DNA from: Corallium rubrum | Lineage: Eukaryota > Cnidaria > Anthozoa > Scleralcyonacea > Coralliidae | Direction of reading: 5' to 3' | Assembly: GCA_964035015.1 (NCBI GenBank) | Contig: OZ035997.1 | Location: forward strand, 80,442,489-80,506,488 | Length of the DNA stretch: 64,000 bases | Shown: positions 1 through 10,468 of the stretch, one piece after another | Layout: the number at the start of each line of letters is the position of its first letter | How positions within the stretch are numbered: position 1 is the first letter of the stretch | The notes under the pieces: generated by a model | The model's database searches: none | What the model was told of the DNA's origin: nothing | The model's input: only the letters and a program-made list of their open reading frames with translations | Program-made: the position numbers and the translations under genes

Positions 1-129
1 GCATCATGTGAATTAGGTATAATGGATATTTTTGAAGTAACTTCAACTGTTGAGAATGATGAACATGAATCTGATTTACTTGAATTTTCTGATGATGATT
101 CAGATTGTGACCATGATGACATCAAGTAA
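1..129 (+). CDS. C-terminal end of a gene cut by the left window edge
   Basis: Frame 1 is open from the first base to a TAA at 127-129 and gives 42 residues. The tail is strongly acidic and serine-rich (it ends in DDDSDCDHDD followed by IK), which suits the C-terminus of a nuclear or scaffold protein but is not diagnostic. An AATAAA polyadenylation-type signal lies at 185-190, about 55 bases after the stop, and the following 1.6 kb shows no further coding. It could be the last exon of a host gene or of a transposon gene; the family is not recognisable from so little. Confidence 0.4.
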   Translation, partial: ASCELGIMDIFEVTSTVENDEHESDLLEFSDDDSDCDHDDIK

Positions 130-1750
130 CAAATATAATAGTTATGATTCATTTTTATGATTAGTACTGCTTATAATTATGCAAAATAAATGTCAACTTA
201 TGCACTTATCAATGTTAAGCTCCAGAGGTGGGAGGTTTGAGCATATTTGGGGCATTAAATATTTCATTCATTTAATCACATTTCCCAATTGTCGGGCAAT
301 TGACATTTCTCAAATGTATGCAAACATCCATACTTTAACCTGAAAAAAGCTTTTCTCAATTCTTTTAAACAATCCTTATAACCTTATAATAAAGTCATTT
401 GAAAACATCCAATAAGCCATTTACCCAAAGTTTCCACTTAGTCCTGGGTAGGGTTAAAAGGGATAGACAAATGCTCCACAAATATTAATGCCAGATTGCC
501 AGACTTCCTCACTGGGGCTTAACATTGACGGATGCATAACCAATACAGTAATTAAACAATGACATTTCAAAACTTTCTTAGTGTAGTGACTGCAGTGTGC
601 TATTTATTACCTGTATCTGAAACCCTCCCTCGTATAAATCCTGAAGTAAAACGAGAACTTAACAAATTAAACCTACATGTAAAATGTACAACCAACCTGA
701 TAGTTTATTGTAGTACATTCCATATTAACTTCGATCATCATCTATAACCCTATTTTGAGCGTGGACACCAGATATAGAGATCAGCATAAACCAGATCATC
801 CTCCATATTTGTAAATTATTTCCAAAACTAATTACATTTTCGAGCTTTATAATTTGTACCCAGATCTCGACCACATTGACGGAGCTGCCAGTCGACACCC
901 CTCCCTTCCCCTCCCCCCACCCTCCAAGATATATCAGTTCAAGTTTATTGTCTTGACGCTAGTTAGAAATTTATAGGCTGGACAAGGCTAGACGCGTTTA
1001 CCGTTCATGCGACTCAGCTCAGTGATATCATGGCATAGCCCAATCAAATATAGGATATGGTTCAAAAATTCTGAACCACCCCCACCCATGCATGGATATG
1101 TATTTACCCATATCATGAGTGGAGTATGGACAGAGCCTTCTTTAATATTTTCTTCCCCAGTGTACTGCAAGCTTAAAATTATTACAGTCAAATCAGATCT
1201 GCATGTTCACCCTAGAGGTATAATCGATCCATAAAGCCTAAACAACGCTGCAGTACGTGCAACGACCCCACCAAACTTAAATGATATCAAATTAATAACC
1301 AGGGGGTTAATTATTTGCTCATGCAAGGCACATGAGAAATTGAGAATGTGATTAGATTTGGTTAGTCAGTCCTATTATAAGAACTACTTATACATACTAT
1401 TTATATATATGTACTTCGATCACGGGCCACGCCTTGTCGGGGTGTGGTAGACGTTATGGCAAGAACGCAGACGTACATATACGATATATCAAGAGGATTT
1501 TTTAACTGTGTCCAATTGGTTTCTAGGAAGTGTTTTATACGGCAACGTTAAAATTGACTATTTAATTCATTAATTCATGCTGACCATGCATGTGATAATC
1601 TGGGTTCATGACAGCACCCTTTGAGCGATTTCCAGCACCCTATGGAACTACGTCATCAATCGTTGTCATGCCAACGGCCGCTTCGCCCTCGTACCCAGGC
1701 TCTTTTCCGCTGCTGGCCCACGATTCGTTTGCTTTGTAAGTTTGGAAAAC
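130..1750. other. intergenic stretch, no gene seen
   Basis: No convincing coding region or transposon end was seen here. There is a C-rich stretch near 897-926. The last part is the upstream region of the gene that starts at 1751, and no clear TATA box was recognised. Confidence 0.5.
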
Positions 1751-3231
1751 ATGGCCACATCAAACTCCAGACCAAAGCAAAAATTTCTTGCGTCAGATTT
1801 CCGTGATATTCGAGCTGCTCGGTAAGTAATTTTTAAGAATTTATGAAGGTCTGTATGGCGCCGAGCCTAAACACAATTATTATATTTCGTAGTGTAGATA
1901 TCGATAAGAATTTAGTGAGTAGTGAAGGCGACGGCTGTCGATATCCGCAACTTATTTATAGACTTTACTTAGCTCTGCTGTCATCGTTTTCCTTTTAATA
2001 AACCAAGCAAACTTGCTTCGTTACGTTGAATATATGGTTTACTTAATTGTGTGCCTTTCTGCTAACCATTTACAAACATGTTTTATAGGCTAGCGAAATT
2101 ATATGTTCCCGATTCATCTTCACGTGTAAAGTGCTCTGAAGTTCTTCAAGACATACTCTCAGAACAGGCGCCAAACCAAATTTCGTCAAGGGAATGTGGT
2201 TTCATAGTACGAAAGTGTTTCCCAAGTGTGAAGAGAATCCACAGCAACCATGTTTACTATTATTCCGGTATACGTCGTATTCTTACCAGCGATATCCTTG
2301 ATCATCATGGTTAGTATTTTTAATATTGAAATTTGTTCCTCAACAAGTCTCATTGAATTCATTCACTTTTAATACAAAAAGGTCATATTAGTTATGACCT
2401 AAAGTTACTAAATATTTAAATGAATTAAGTAAACTAGAATAAACGAGTAAATTGTCAACATTGTTTTTCTTAGGAAATGAAGAAGTTTCTCAACAAATTC
2501 CTAAGAGTTTGTATATTAAAAGAAACGAGTTACTGCAGCCTCGATCTGAGGAGCCCATCTACAATTTTGATAATGGAGTAGCCTCAAATACAGAAATGAG
2601 AAGTTTCAAAGGGATTTCTGTTGCTGTGAGATCGTACAACACTGATATAGCTAGTCAAGCGAAAGCTATACTAAGTTTGCCTTCCCATCTGTGCCTTCCA
2701 TTGCTTGTGGGTATATGTTGTGATTTTCAACCATATCTGATAGTCACCAAGTTTTATGGTGTCACCAGATTAAGGTTGATGCTTTCTCTCGATGCTGTTT
2801 TAAAAGAAAATGATACAAGAAAATTCACCACTGCACACTGGCTATCAATCCTGCAAGATATTGCCCAAGGTCTCCTCCATATGCATACAAATGGATTTTG
2901 CCATGGTGATCTTCGACCTTCCAACATAATTTTGCATAAGAAATGGGGGATGTCAAAGTTTTTGCAACCTGTATTTCTTAATCTTGACAAGGCAAGAGGG
3001 ATAGCTTCAACTCTCAACAAGGATAACAGTGAGGCTACTGGCAAAGATCTTTACATGTTTGGATGCCTAGTGGAAAGCATTAGCTGCAAAGTAGATCCTA
3101 TTGTGTGTGATTGTTTTGGAGCAATTACCAAAATATTGTCAAAGGTACCATATGCAAAACATTTCAAATTAATCGAAGATATTATAGTTTGTCTACATAC
3201 CATCAGTAATGATCATGACTCTACAGACTGA
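1751..3231 (+). CDS. RFX-like winged helix fused to a kinase-like (pseudokinase) domain, 3 exons
   Basis: Exons 1751-1821, 2089-2309 and 2474-3231 join through GTAAGT/TAG and GTTAGT/TAG borders in consistent phase (2, then 1). The product has 349 residues, starts MATSNSRPKQKF and ends at TGA. Residues about 25-95 include CGFIVRKCFPSVKR then YYYSGIRRI, like the end of an RFX DNA-binding winged helix. The third exon is a kinase fold: VAVR where the ATP-binding VAVK lysine is expected, HGDLRPSN as catalytic loop with Asp and Asn kept, LNLDKAR in place of the DFG segment, and DLYMFG matching the helix-F DVYSFG motif. No glycine loop is recognisable. Loss of the lysine and of DFG suggests a pseudokinase. 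Exon borders are read from sequence; the RFX likeness is inferred from motif spacing. Substrate and partners are unknown. A nuclear regulator or a signalling scaffold are both possible. Confidence 0.8.
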
Positions 3232-3344
3232 GACTTTCAGAGTATAAATCCTATAATATTTTATAAGTTATGATTGCTTACATGTGTGTATAAATACACA
3301 CATGATTAGAAAATCACACATTTTGATAGGTTGAACAACTTCAA

Positions 3345-3810
3345 TTTAATTTTGATAATCATACAGTATATATTTTTCAAAATGGCTTGCCAGCTAATTT
3401 GGCAATAATGTAATAACAGAAGAAGAAATTAACAATTTTAAAATAAATAGTGTTCCTAATTAATTAAAGTTTGGGAATGAGTAAAACAATTATTTGCCTC
3501 AGGCTTAGCCTGTGTCAGACGACTAAACCCCTGATCATTCAAATACAGCACTCAAGAAAGTTCACAAGAATTCAAAAGTACTTTTGTGAACTCTTGGGTT
3601 TGCATAGGCTTTCAGATCAAACTTAGTACTGATATTTGCTGAGCCGGAGGTGAATAACTGTTTTAGTATAAATACATACAGTGTATTTTTCTACTTTTAT
3701 TAGGAGCAGCATTTTTTTAAATTGTTAATTTCCTCTTCTGCCTTCTTAACAAATTGGCTGGCAGCCATTCTGAACAAATGCTGTATGTGATTGTTGATTA
3801 TCGATGATTA
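3345..3810. repeat. foldback element with three nested inverted-repeat pairs
   Basis: The outer arms (about 3353-3450 and 3703-3810) are diverged reverse complements, for example GAAATTAACAATTTTA against TAAATTGTTAATTTC. A second pair lies at 3487-3505 and 3644-3662 (GAGGTGAATAACTG type). A near-palindrome sits in the centre at 3557-3596. The inner GAGGTGAATA motif recurs near 42.2 kb, so this is probably an old MITE. No target duplication was made out. Confidence 0.55.
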
Positions 3811-4297
3811 ATCCAAAGTGCCCTACTAATTAGCACACACAATTTTCTATAATCAGCTACATATTTTATACTAAATATATTTACTATTAAAAAGCCAACA
3901 ATACTGATGCAAAAATTAATGTTTAATAAATTATATTTCAACAGTCTTGGTAGTAATTTTAGTTAATGTTTGTTAGGAACTGGTCATTTACAGTATGCAA
4001 AATTTTAATAAATTATCTTTTAACAGTCTTGATAGTAAATAATTATGAGATAATGTTCATCAGGAACTGGTCATTATTTATTGATGTACTGTATTACTGG
4101 ACTGGAAAATTTCATGCATGCCCTGATTCAAATCACCTTAACTTTTTTTGGTTACATGTAGCTACTCCTACAGGTATTCCAATACAATCTGATGCGTGTA
4201 CACAATAAAAAATGACTGGTACCTTAATGGCTGGTAGTCGTAATGATTAATCAGAAATATCTTTTTACATGCAATGAAGAACGAAAATTTATATTTA
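3811..4297. other. no gene seen
   Basis: This is AT-rich spacer with short imperfect repeats: GGAACTGGTCATT occurs twice near 3976 and 4063, and ACAGTCTTG twice near 3943 and 4024. They suggest a small local duplication of about 80 bp. Confidence 0.4.
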
Positions 4298-4687
4298 GGC
4301 AAAAAAAAAAAGTATTCTGTTTCTGGTCTGGGCACATGCCCAAAATCGACGCGGGGAAGTGGGTATTCCCCCCCCCCCCTGTTTCCCCCCCCCCCCCCAA
4401 GGCAAACCTTGATTGAACAGACATCTGAAACATGTTGAGTATTCTTATAATATGCTTGTCACATGGTATACTGAACATGTAGCGTGAAGCCTTCAATCAG
4501 TGCCCGCAAACATACCAGTGGTTTTCATAGGAAACATTGGTTGAGAATAGACCAATCACATATTTAATATCCACTGGTGTCATTTGTAGTCAATTAATAT
4601 TAAAAATGTTAAAAAAAAAAGTATCGACACGCAAGAAAAAAGATGACGTGCACGCTGACCAGAAACAGAAGACTTTTTTTTTTTGCC
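4298..4687. mobile_element. 390-bp MITE, Harbinger-type (TTA target duplication)
   Basis: The ends are about 30-bp inverted repeats that begin GGCAAAAAAAAAA and continue with TTCTGTTTCTGGTC. They are flanked by TTA at 4295-4297 and 4688-4690. Inside are two poly-C runs near 4370-4397. It lies just beyond the stop codon of the minus-strand host gene, so it would fall in or near its 3' untranslated region. There is no coding capacity. Confidence 0.7.
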
Positions 4688-5368
4688 TTACACTAAAACA
4701 TGTTTACACACTAAATAAAATATCTAACATCAAATAACTTATCAATCATAAAAATCCTTGTTCCTCAAGGCAGGTTAAAACAGATGAGTTAAATTCTATG
4801 GGAATACTGATTGTTGAACCCTCTTGTATTGAAATGTTTCTTTTCAGTCTCAGTGTTCCCAATTCCCCATTTAAACACACTACATTTAAGGCAGTGATAC
4901 TGGTTTCACTGGCAAGAACTTTGTATTCCAAATCTGAAGACTTGTTTAGCCAGTATCCCCTGATCTTATCTTCTGGGATAAACCCTTCAATTTCTGAAGA
5001 AGTGCCAGGATAGTAAAAAAGCCAGTACAGTACCGCTCAGAAGTAACCTAACAAAAACCGCGGTCGATCGGCGGTCGATCGGCGGTCGATCCTCGGGTCA
5101 ACCGCTGATCGACCGCAGGTCATCGGCGGGTCATCGGCGGGTCATCGGCGGGTCATCGGCGGGTCATCCGCGGTCCATCGGCGGTCGATCAGCGGTTGAA
5201 CCGTAACCGAACCTAAGCGAACCGCAGCCGCTGCGGCCCAAGCCGCAAGGTTCGTACCTTCTCGTAACACCGAGAAAAAGTCGCATATTTCCGAAGTTTT
5301 GCGTCCTTAATTTTTCGAAGGCAAGGCAAGTCTGTTCACTCTGTTGTGCTGACACTGTCTAATTTGAA

Positions 5369-5677
5369 ATGGGAAAGCTATCTCGCTACGCTAGAGAACG
5401 AGTTGTTGCCTTGTATTCCTTTAACGTTTCAGTTATGAAGATTACTCAGTTACTCGGAGAGGAAGGGATAAAAAAATCCCGCTCAGCTGTGAGTCTGTTT
5501 CTCTCTCGCTATCGCCAAAGTGGTAGTCTCGATGATGCGCCGCGTAGTGGTAGAAAGCGAATACTCAGTGAAGAGCAGATACAATTTATCGATGGCAAGA
5601 TGACGGAAAATGATGAACTAACCTTTTGCTCAAAACTCAAAAGACTAAATAATGTCGGGCCTTGTGCTGGTTGTTGA
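5369..5677 (+). pseudogene. Tc1-type transposase N-terminal helix-turn-helix remnant
   Basis: The 102-residue frame starts MGKLSRYARERVVALY and continues with a helix-turn-helix (MKITQLLGEEGI) and the linker GSLDDAPRSGRKR, typical of the paired-like DNA-binding region of Tc1 transposases. The match fades after about residue 85, and no DDE/D catalytic domain follows before the palindrome at 6229. The remnant lies about 340 bp inside the left end repeat, in the usual position and orientation for such a gene. It is too short to be catalytic. Confidence 0.65.
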
Positions 5678-6228
5678 AAAGATTTGACAAGCACTAAGTT
5701 CAAAATAAACCGTATTTCGCACGCGTTTAATTTATGTCAATGTCGGATCAATAGCCATCGAACCTAAAGATCCGGTGTCGGAACTATAACCACGGCGTAT
5801 TTTTTACCAGTAAGTTCATTAACTTGAGGCGAGATCAATTTTTTTGGACTGTCAGTTCTCTTACTTCAGAAGGTGTCAAAAATGGTTTATCAGTAAAAGG
5901 TACCTGTGGCAACGATAAATACAGAGGAAAAAGTCTGAGCACTGGCCACAGTAAAGGCCAGACAATTGCAAGTGATGCATGTATTTATTCACTGTTCAAA
6001 TACTTATCCTGCCTGCAGCCTCGCCGAATTTCGAATTACCCTCATGGGAATTGTCACCTGACGTGTCTGAGAGCTTAGTTCATCATTTAGGATGAAGGGT
6101 TAGAAAGAAAACTTAACTGGCGTGGAAAATTTATTCATACTGATGTTTCTCGTCTGAAAGATGCATTGTCGTTGACATTTTCAGTCTTTCAGTCTCTCAA
6201 ATGATTAAAGTTTAAAAGAAAGCTGCGG

Positions 6229-6430
6229 TTTCAATACTTAACAGAACCTAGTCTGATTCAAAGCGGAAAACGAAATCTACAGATTGAGCGACTTAATTTA
6301 AATTCAATCACGGCCGTAAGTTCGTTAGTATAAACTAACGAACGGCCGTGATTGAATTTAAATTAAGTCGCTCAATCTGTAGATTTCGTTTTCCGCTTTG
6401 AATCAGACTAGGTTCTGTTAAGTATTGAAA
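6229..6430. repeat. near-perfect 200-bp palindrome
   Basis: The left arm starts TTTCAATACTTAACAGAACC and the right arm is its reverse complement to 6430. The only visible break is a 4-base bulge near 6317-6320, and the loop is about 4 bases at 6330-6333. It could extrude as a cruciform or fold to a long RNA hairpin. It sits within the Tc1-type element and has no coding capacity. Confidence 0.9.
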
Positions 6431-6538
6431 GTTCATCGTTTCGGTAACATTAATCTTTCCGTTTCTATATTCGCTTTACTTGCATTAGACAATGATTAGA
6501 TAGCTTGGCGCTATCGATTTTCCGGCGCAATCTCAAAA

Positions 6539-6560
6539 TGAATATAAGAGCCCAGCTCAG
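6539..6560. repeat. end fragment of the TGAATATAAGAGCCC repeat
   Basis: TGAATATAAGAGCCCAGC here is identical to the outer arm of the hairpin element at 9244-9344, so it is a fragment of, or an end from, the same repeat family. Confidence 0.5.
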
Positions 6561-6915
6561 TATTTTGATATGGAAACCCATAATAAATTCAAGATATAAA
6601 TACAGAAAAGTTTAAAGAAAATGTAACATCTTCAGAATAAAAGGTAATTGATTAGATGGGAGTATATATAGGATATGTTTTTAAACATATACATAAAATA
6701 AAAATTATACTTTCTGAAGTTGTCGGCTGGTCATGGCTTTTGTCTTTTGATTAAATTACCCGTTGTCGTTGATTATAGTCGATAGTACCTAGCTCGTGAA
6801 ACGTGAAATTCAATTTGATCGACGAATAATCTTGCCATTCTTTGCCGTGAATGTTATACAATTTCGGAAATGCTATACAAATTGTCGAATAAGTCAACAA
6901 CTAACAACGACGGAC

Positions 6916-7018
6916 TTTAACTCTTTCCCATCCGAATCGGTCTTTAGTATTTTATTCTGGCTAACGCCAGACGATTTTATTCACCTCTGGGGAAACCCTC
7001 GGACAGGAATGAGTTAAT
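6916..7018. mobile_element. short MITE with a conserved core (copy 1)
   Basis: Its ends read TTTAACTCTTTCCC and inverted AATGAGTTAA. The core CTAACGCCAGACGATTTTA is nearly shared with the copy at 48125-48243. The two copies are about 103 and 119 bp. Confidence 0.65.
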
Positions 7019-7434
7019 ATTCAAGTTTAGTCCAGCTTTCATCACCTGACATGCACTGAAAACTTTCCTTGTTGTTTACGTAAAAAGCGCTACAGCCTTG
7101 TGTGTCTGCGTAAGCCGTTTTACTTAGTTGTATTGTTCGTTAATATATAGATTATCCTAGCTAGCAATAGATTGCTACATGTGCAGTCGGAATAAGTCGG
7201 TACTCGTGGTGTTCGGTTAACCGCGGTTTCCCTCTTGCGGTTCACGTAGCGACATTAGGGACCTTAAGATCCAGTTGAAAGGCACGACGGCGACTTCACT
7301 TGTCGCGCAGGGGACTGGGAAAAACCGCGTCGCGGTGCCTCGCGCGAGTCCCGCGTAATGTAAACATTAAGATGTAAACTGACGACGACGACGGCTTGAA
7401 TTGAAAATCGCCTGTCTGGTGCTGAACAGCAGCT

Positions 7435-8613
7435 ATGTGCTCTTTTAAAAAAGCAAGAGAGCTTGTGGTTTTGAGTTATGGGATGAATTTTATTGATGAA
7501 GATGAGTTTCTACTTCTTTACAATGCAAGCCGCTCTAAAAACCCGGAGTTTCCAGTCGAAAACTATGGGAATTTTAACATCGACGACATGGATGATGACG
7601 AGTGTAAAGCCGAGTTTCGCTTTAGGAAACACGATATTTTTATTCTTGGAGAAGCATTGGGCATCCCAGACCGCTTTGTATGTGAGCAGGGAACTGTTTG
7701 TGACGGTTTAGAAGGACTGTGTATTGTTCTAAAGAGACTTTCATACCCTTGTCGCTACAGCGACTTAATTTCCCGCTTTGGAAAACCAGTTCCAGTTTTG
7801 AGCATGATTTTCAATACTGTTGTTGATTTTATCCATGATACACATGCCAACAAAATAACCCAGTGGAATAACACTATTCTGAACCCACCTGCACTGCAAA
7901 GATATGCTGATGCTGTTAACCACAAAGGTGCTGCCCTGGACAACTGCTTTGGGTTTGTGGACGGAACTGTTCGACCTATTTCTCGCCCTGGCGAAATGCA
8001 ACGCATTGTCTACAATGGCCACAAAAGGGTTCACGCAATTAAGTTTCAATCCGTGACTCTACCAAATGGCATCATTGCCAACATGTACGGTCCAGTAGGT
8101 AAGCTGGTTATTTAAGTTGAATTAAACCATTTCATTCACATCTCATGTTTAGTAAAAAATATTAAAATTCACTCATATCTTCATTTATTCCTCTTTTTAG
8201 AGGGTAAAAAGCATGATGCTGGCATGCTAGCAGATTCGGGGTTACTTGGTGATCTACAACTGAATGCTTTCTCACCAACCAGACAACCAATGTGCTTGTA
8301 TGGTGATCTGGCATATCCTCTCAGGGTACATTTACAGACACCATTTAACAATGGAGTTCTAACACCACAGATGGAAAATTTCAACCGTTCAATGAGTGCT
8401 GTCCGGATCTCAGTTGAATGGTTATTTGGTGATATCGTTAATTACTTTAAACACATGGACTTCAAAAAAAACTTAAAAATAGGCCTTAGTTCAATAGGAA
8501 AGATGTACCTGGTGTGTGCAATTCTGCAGAATGCCCATACTTGTCTTTACTCTAACCTTACATCCAAACATTTTGAGTTAAACCCACCTTCCCTTCAGGA
8601 GTACTTTGTTTAA
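7435..8613 (+). CDS. Harbinger transposase (DDE_Tnp_4 type), 2 exons
   Basis: Exons 7435-8098 and 8201-8613 join through G|GTAAGC and TTTTTAG|AGGG in phase 1. The product is 358 residues, starting MCSFKKARELVV. The catalytic acids look present: first Asp in FVDGTVRP, second Asp in YGDLAYP, Glu in ISVEWLFG. The HDAGML motif after the splice site is typical of the family. Length and motif order match Harbinger nucleases, which cut and rejoin element ends together with a Myb-like partner. The frame has no stops, so the copy may still be functional. The gene starts about 180 bp inside the left end of the element and runs toward the opposite-strand partner gene. Confidence 0.88.
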
Positions 8614-8654
8614 TGAGGTCTTTCTGTTTCATCTACTGTAGTTCAAAAAGTAAT

Positions 8655-8818
8655 GAATTCCAAAAGTAATGGCCCCTGTTACTTTTGGATTTAGCAGCCC
8701 TTAGCTGCTACTTTTCGGGGGCCACTACTTTGGGGGAGGGGGGGGGCACTACTTTCGTGAAATTTTAGAAGTGTCACAAATTCAACGTTACTTGTGGGGG
8801 CTGTTACTTTTGGAATTC
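8655..8818. mobile_element. 164-bp MITE within the Harbinger element
   Basis: The inverted ends read GAATTCCAAAAGTAATGGCC and its complement, with G-rich sequence in the middle (near 8735-8750). It lies just downstream of the transposase stop codon. Confidence 0.65.
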
Positions 8819-9243
8819 TATGGTATATCATTTCACAATTCTGAATACAAAATTTATCATGTGTACATTGAAAAAGGTTAAACTACTGTAGTTAAAAGTT
8901 AGTGTCAGTGACACTAAAACTTGCATTGTAAGACACTGTATTAGACAGTGTATTAATTAATATATGCTGTAAACATTTAATAATAAGTATACTCCCCTCC
9001 TAAAAAACTCATTTTCCAATTACAAGCTACAATCCTGGCCAAAAATATTTGCAAATCATCAAAAACTACAAACTGTCCCACCACTTTTGGCCGGCATTAT
9101 AGTTCCTCCTTTCCTCATTTCAAAAAAATAAGTCATCAAATAGACATCCTCAAAAAAATACAAATCTAAAATGTCATTTGATAAAATGACTGCCTGCTCA
9201 AGAGTTAACAAAAGTTTAGTATCTAATATATAATGAATATTGA

Positions 9244-9344
9244 TGAATATAAGAGCCCAGCATAAAACACGAAGCAGTAGCATTTTTTAAAAAAAATATT
9301 AAAAAATGCCACTGCTTCGTGTTTTATGCCGGGCTCTTATATTC
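9244..9344. repeat. hairpin element, 45-bp arms
   Basis: The arms start TGAATATAAGAGCCC and are almost perfect reverse complements, with an A/T-rich loop near 9290-9299. It lies between the two Harbinger genes. A piece of the same sequence occurs at 6539. Confidence 0.8.
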
Positions 9345-9661
9345 ACCAATAGATTACACTTTCCACCTGGTGAATCTATAGCCAATATAATCAAATCTTA
9401 AAATAGCAATGTTATATACATTAACAATTTTTTATGTACATATTTTTAAAATTATTAATATGCAAATTTCAATTTATATTATGCTGTATATAAAAAAAGT
9501 CAAATTAATCCAAAATAATTCAAATCATTCAACTGTTTTCTTAAAAATTGTAATTAGTATAATAATTATATGTAATGTTAATCGTACATTTAAAAATGTA
9601 CATGTAATTATATTGATAACGTGTTAATGAAAAAATTAAATTACAAATCTGTTACAGATTT

Positions 9662-10468
9662 TTATTTTTCAGTTTTGGATACCTTTTCAAATAATTTCAT
9701 CATGAGATCTGCTTGCTGCTGCTGAAACTGCTGTTGTTGTTGCTGCTGTTGAGCCATGATCATCTGAAAAGATTGCATCTGAAGCTGTTGTTGTCGTTGC
9801 AGCATTGCCAGCATATCAGCATGCCTCTTGGCCTCACCTTCTAACTGCCTATCTTTAAACTCCATTTCAGCTTTAGCCACAGCAATTTGCTCTACACTTT
9901 TTTTCTTTAGGAACATCACTATCTCATTTCCTCCTGAACGTGTTTTCTTGGGGGTACAACTCTTGTCACCTTCTTCTTTCTTTCTTTTCTGGGTGGTACT
10001 TAGCTTTTCCATAGCTCTTTTTCTTGCTTCTTCTGCCGCTGTCCTTTCTGCCACAGATTTCTTTCTTTTTATCTCATCATTTTCTTTTTGTAGCTCTTCA
10101 GATGCATCTTCTTTTTCAATAATCAGCTCTAGTGCTCACTCACACTCAGACATCTGAGTGTCTATGCCACTTGCTTTTTCCTCTGCTTTTAATTTCCTTC
10201 TAAAGCGGTCTGCCAGTAAATTGTATCGGTCTCTGACAGATCTTTTATCTACTCGAAATGGAGTCTCTATATCTTTAATTGACATTAAAGCCCAAGCAAT
10301 TTCAGACCATTTGCCACTTCTCTGGACAGTGCCCCTTTTAGTATCAGAAAAAGGGTCCACTGCTATAACTTCCCTACATAAGAACTTGTCATGGGCTTCT
10401 GACCAAACCATTGCTCGTTTTTGACTAGTAAAACAAATCAAATACACTTTCTTATTTATTACAGACAT
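9662..10468 (-). CDS. Harbinger Myb/SANT-like accessory protein with one internal stop
   Basis: On the minus strand the N-terminal part (from about 10410, MVWSEAHDKFLCREVI) is a Myb/SANT-like domain of the kind that accompanies Harbinger transposases: WSEAHDKFL, KWSEIAWAL, and KRSVRDRYNLL before a basic region. The C-terminal part is a long charged and glutamine-rich coiled coil (AEMEFKDRQLEGEAKRH then Q runs), ending at 9662. The two parts share one frame but are separated by a TGA near 10136-10138. That is either a real inactivating change, a short intron, or a base error. The segment before MVWSEAH is preceded by TTTTACTAG, which looks like a splice acceptor, so an upstream exon is likely. 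In this family the protein binds the element ends and carries the transposase to the nucleus. Confidence 0.75.
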
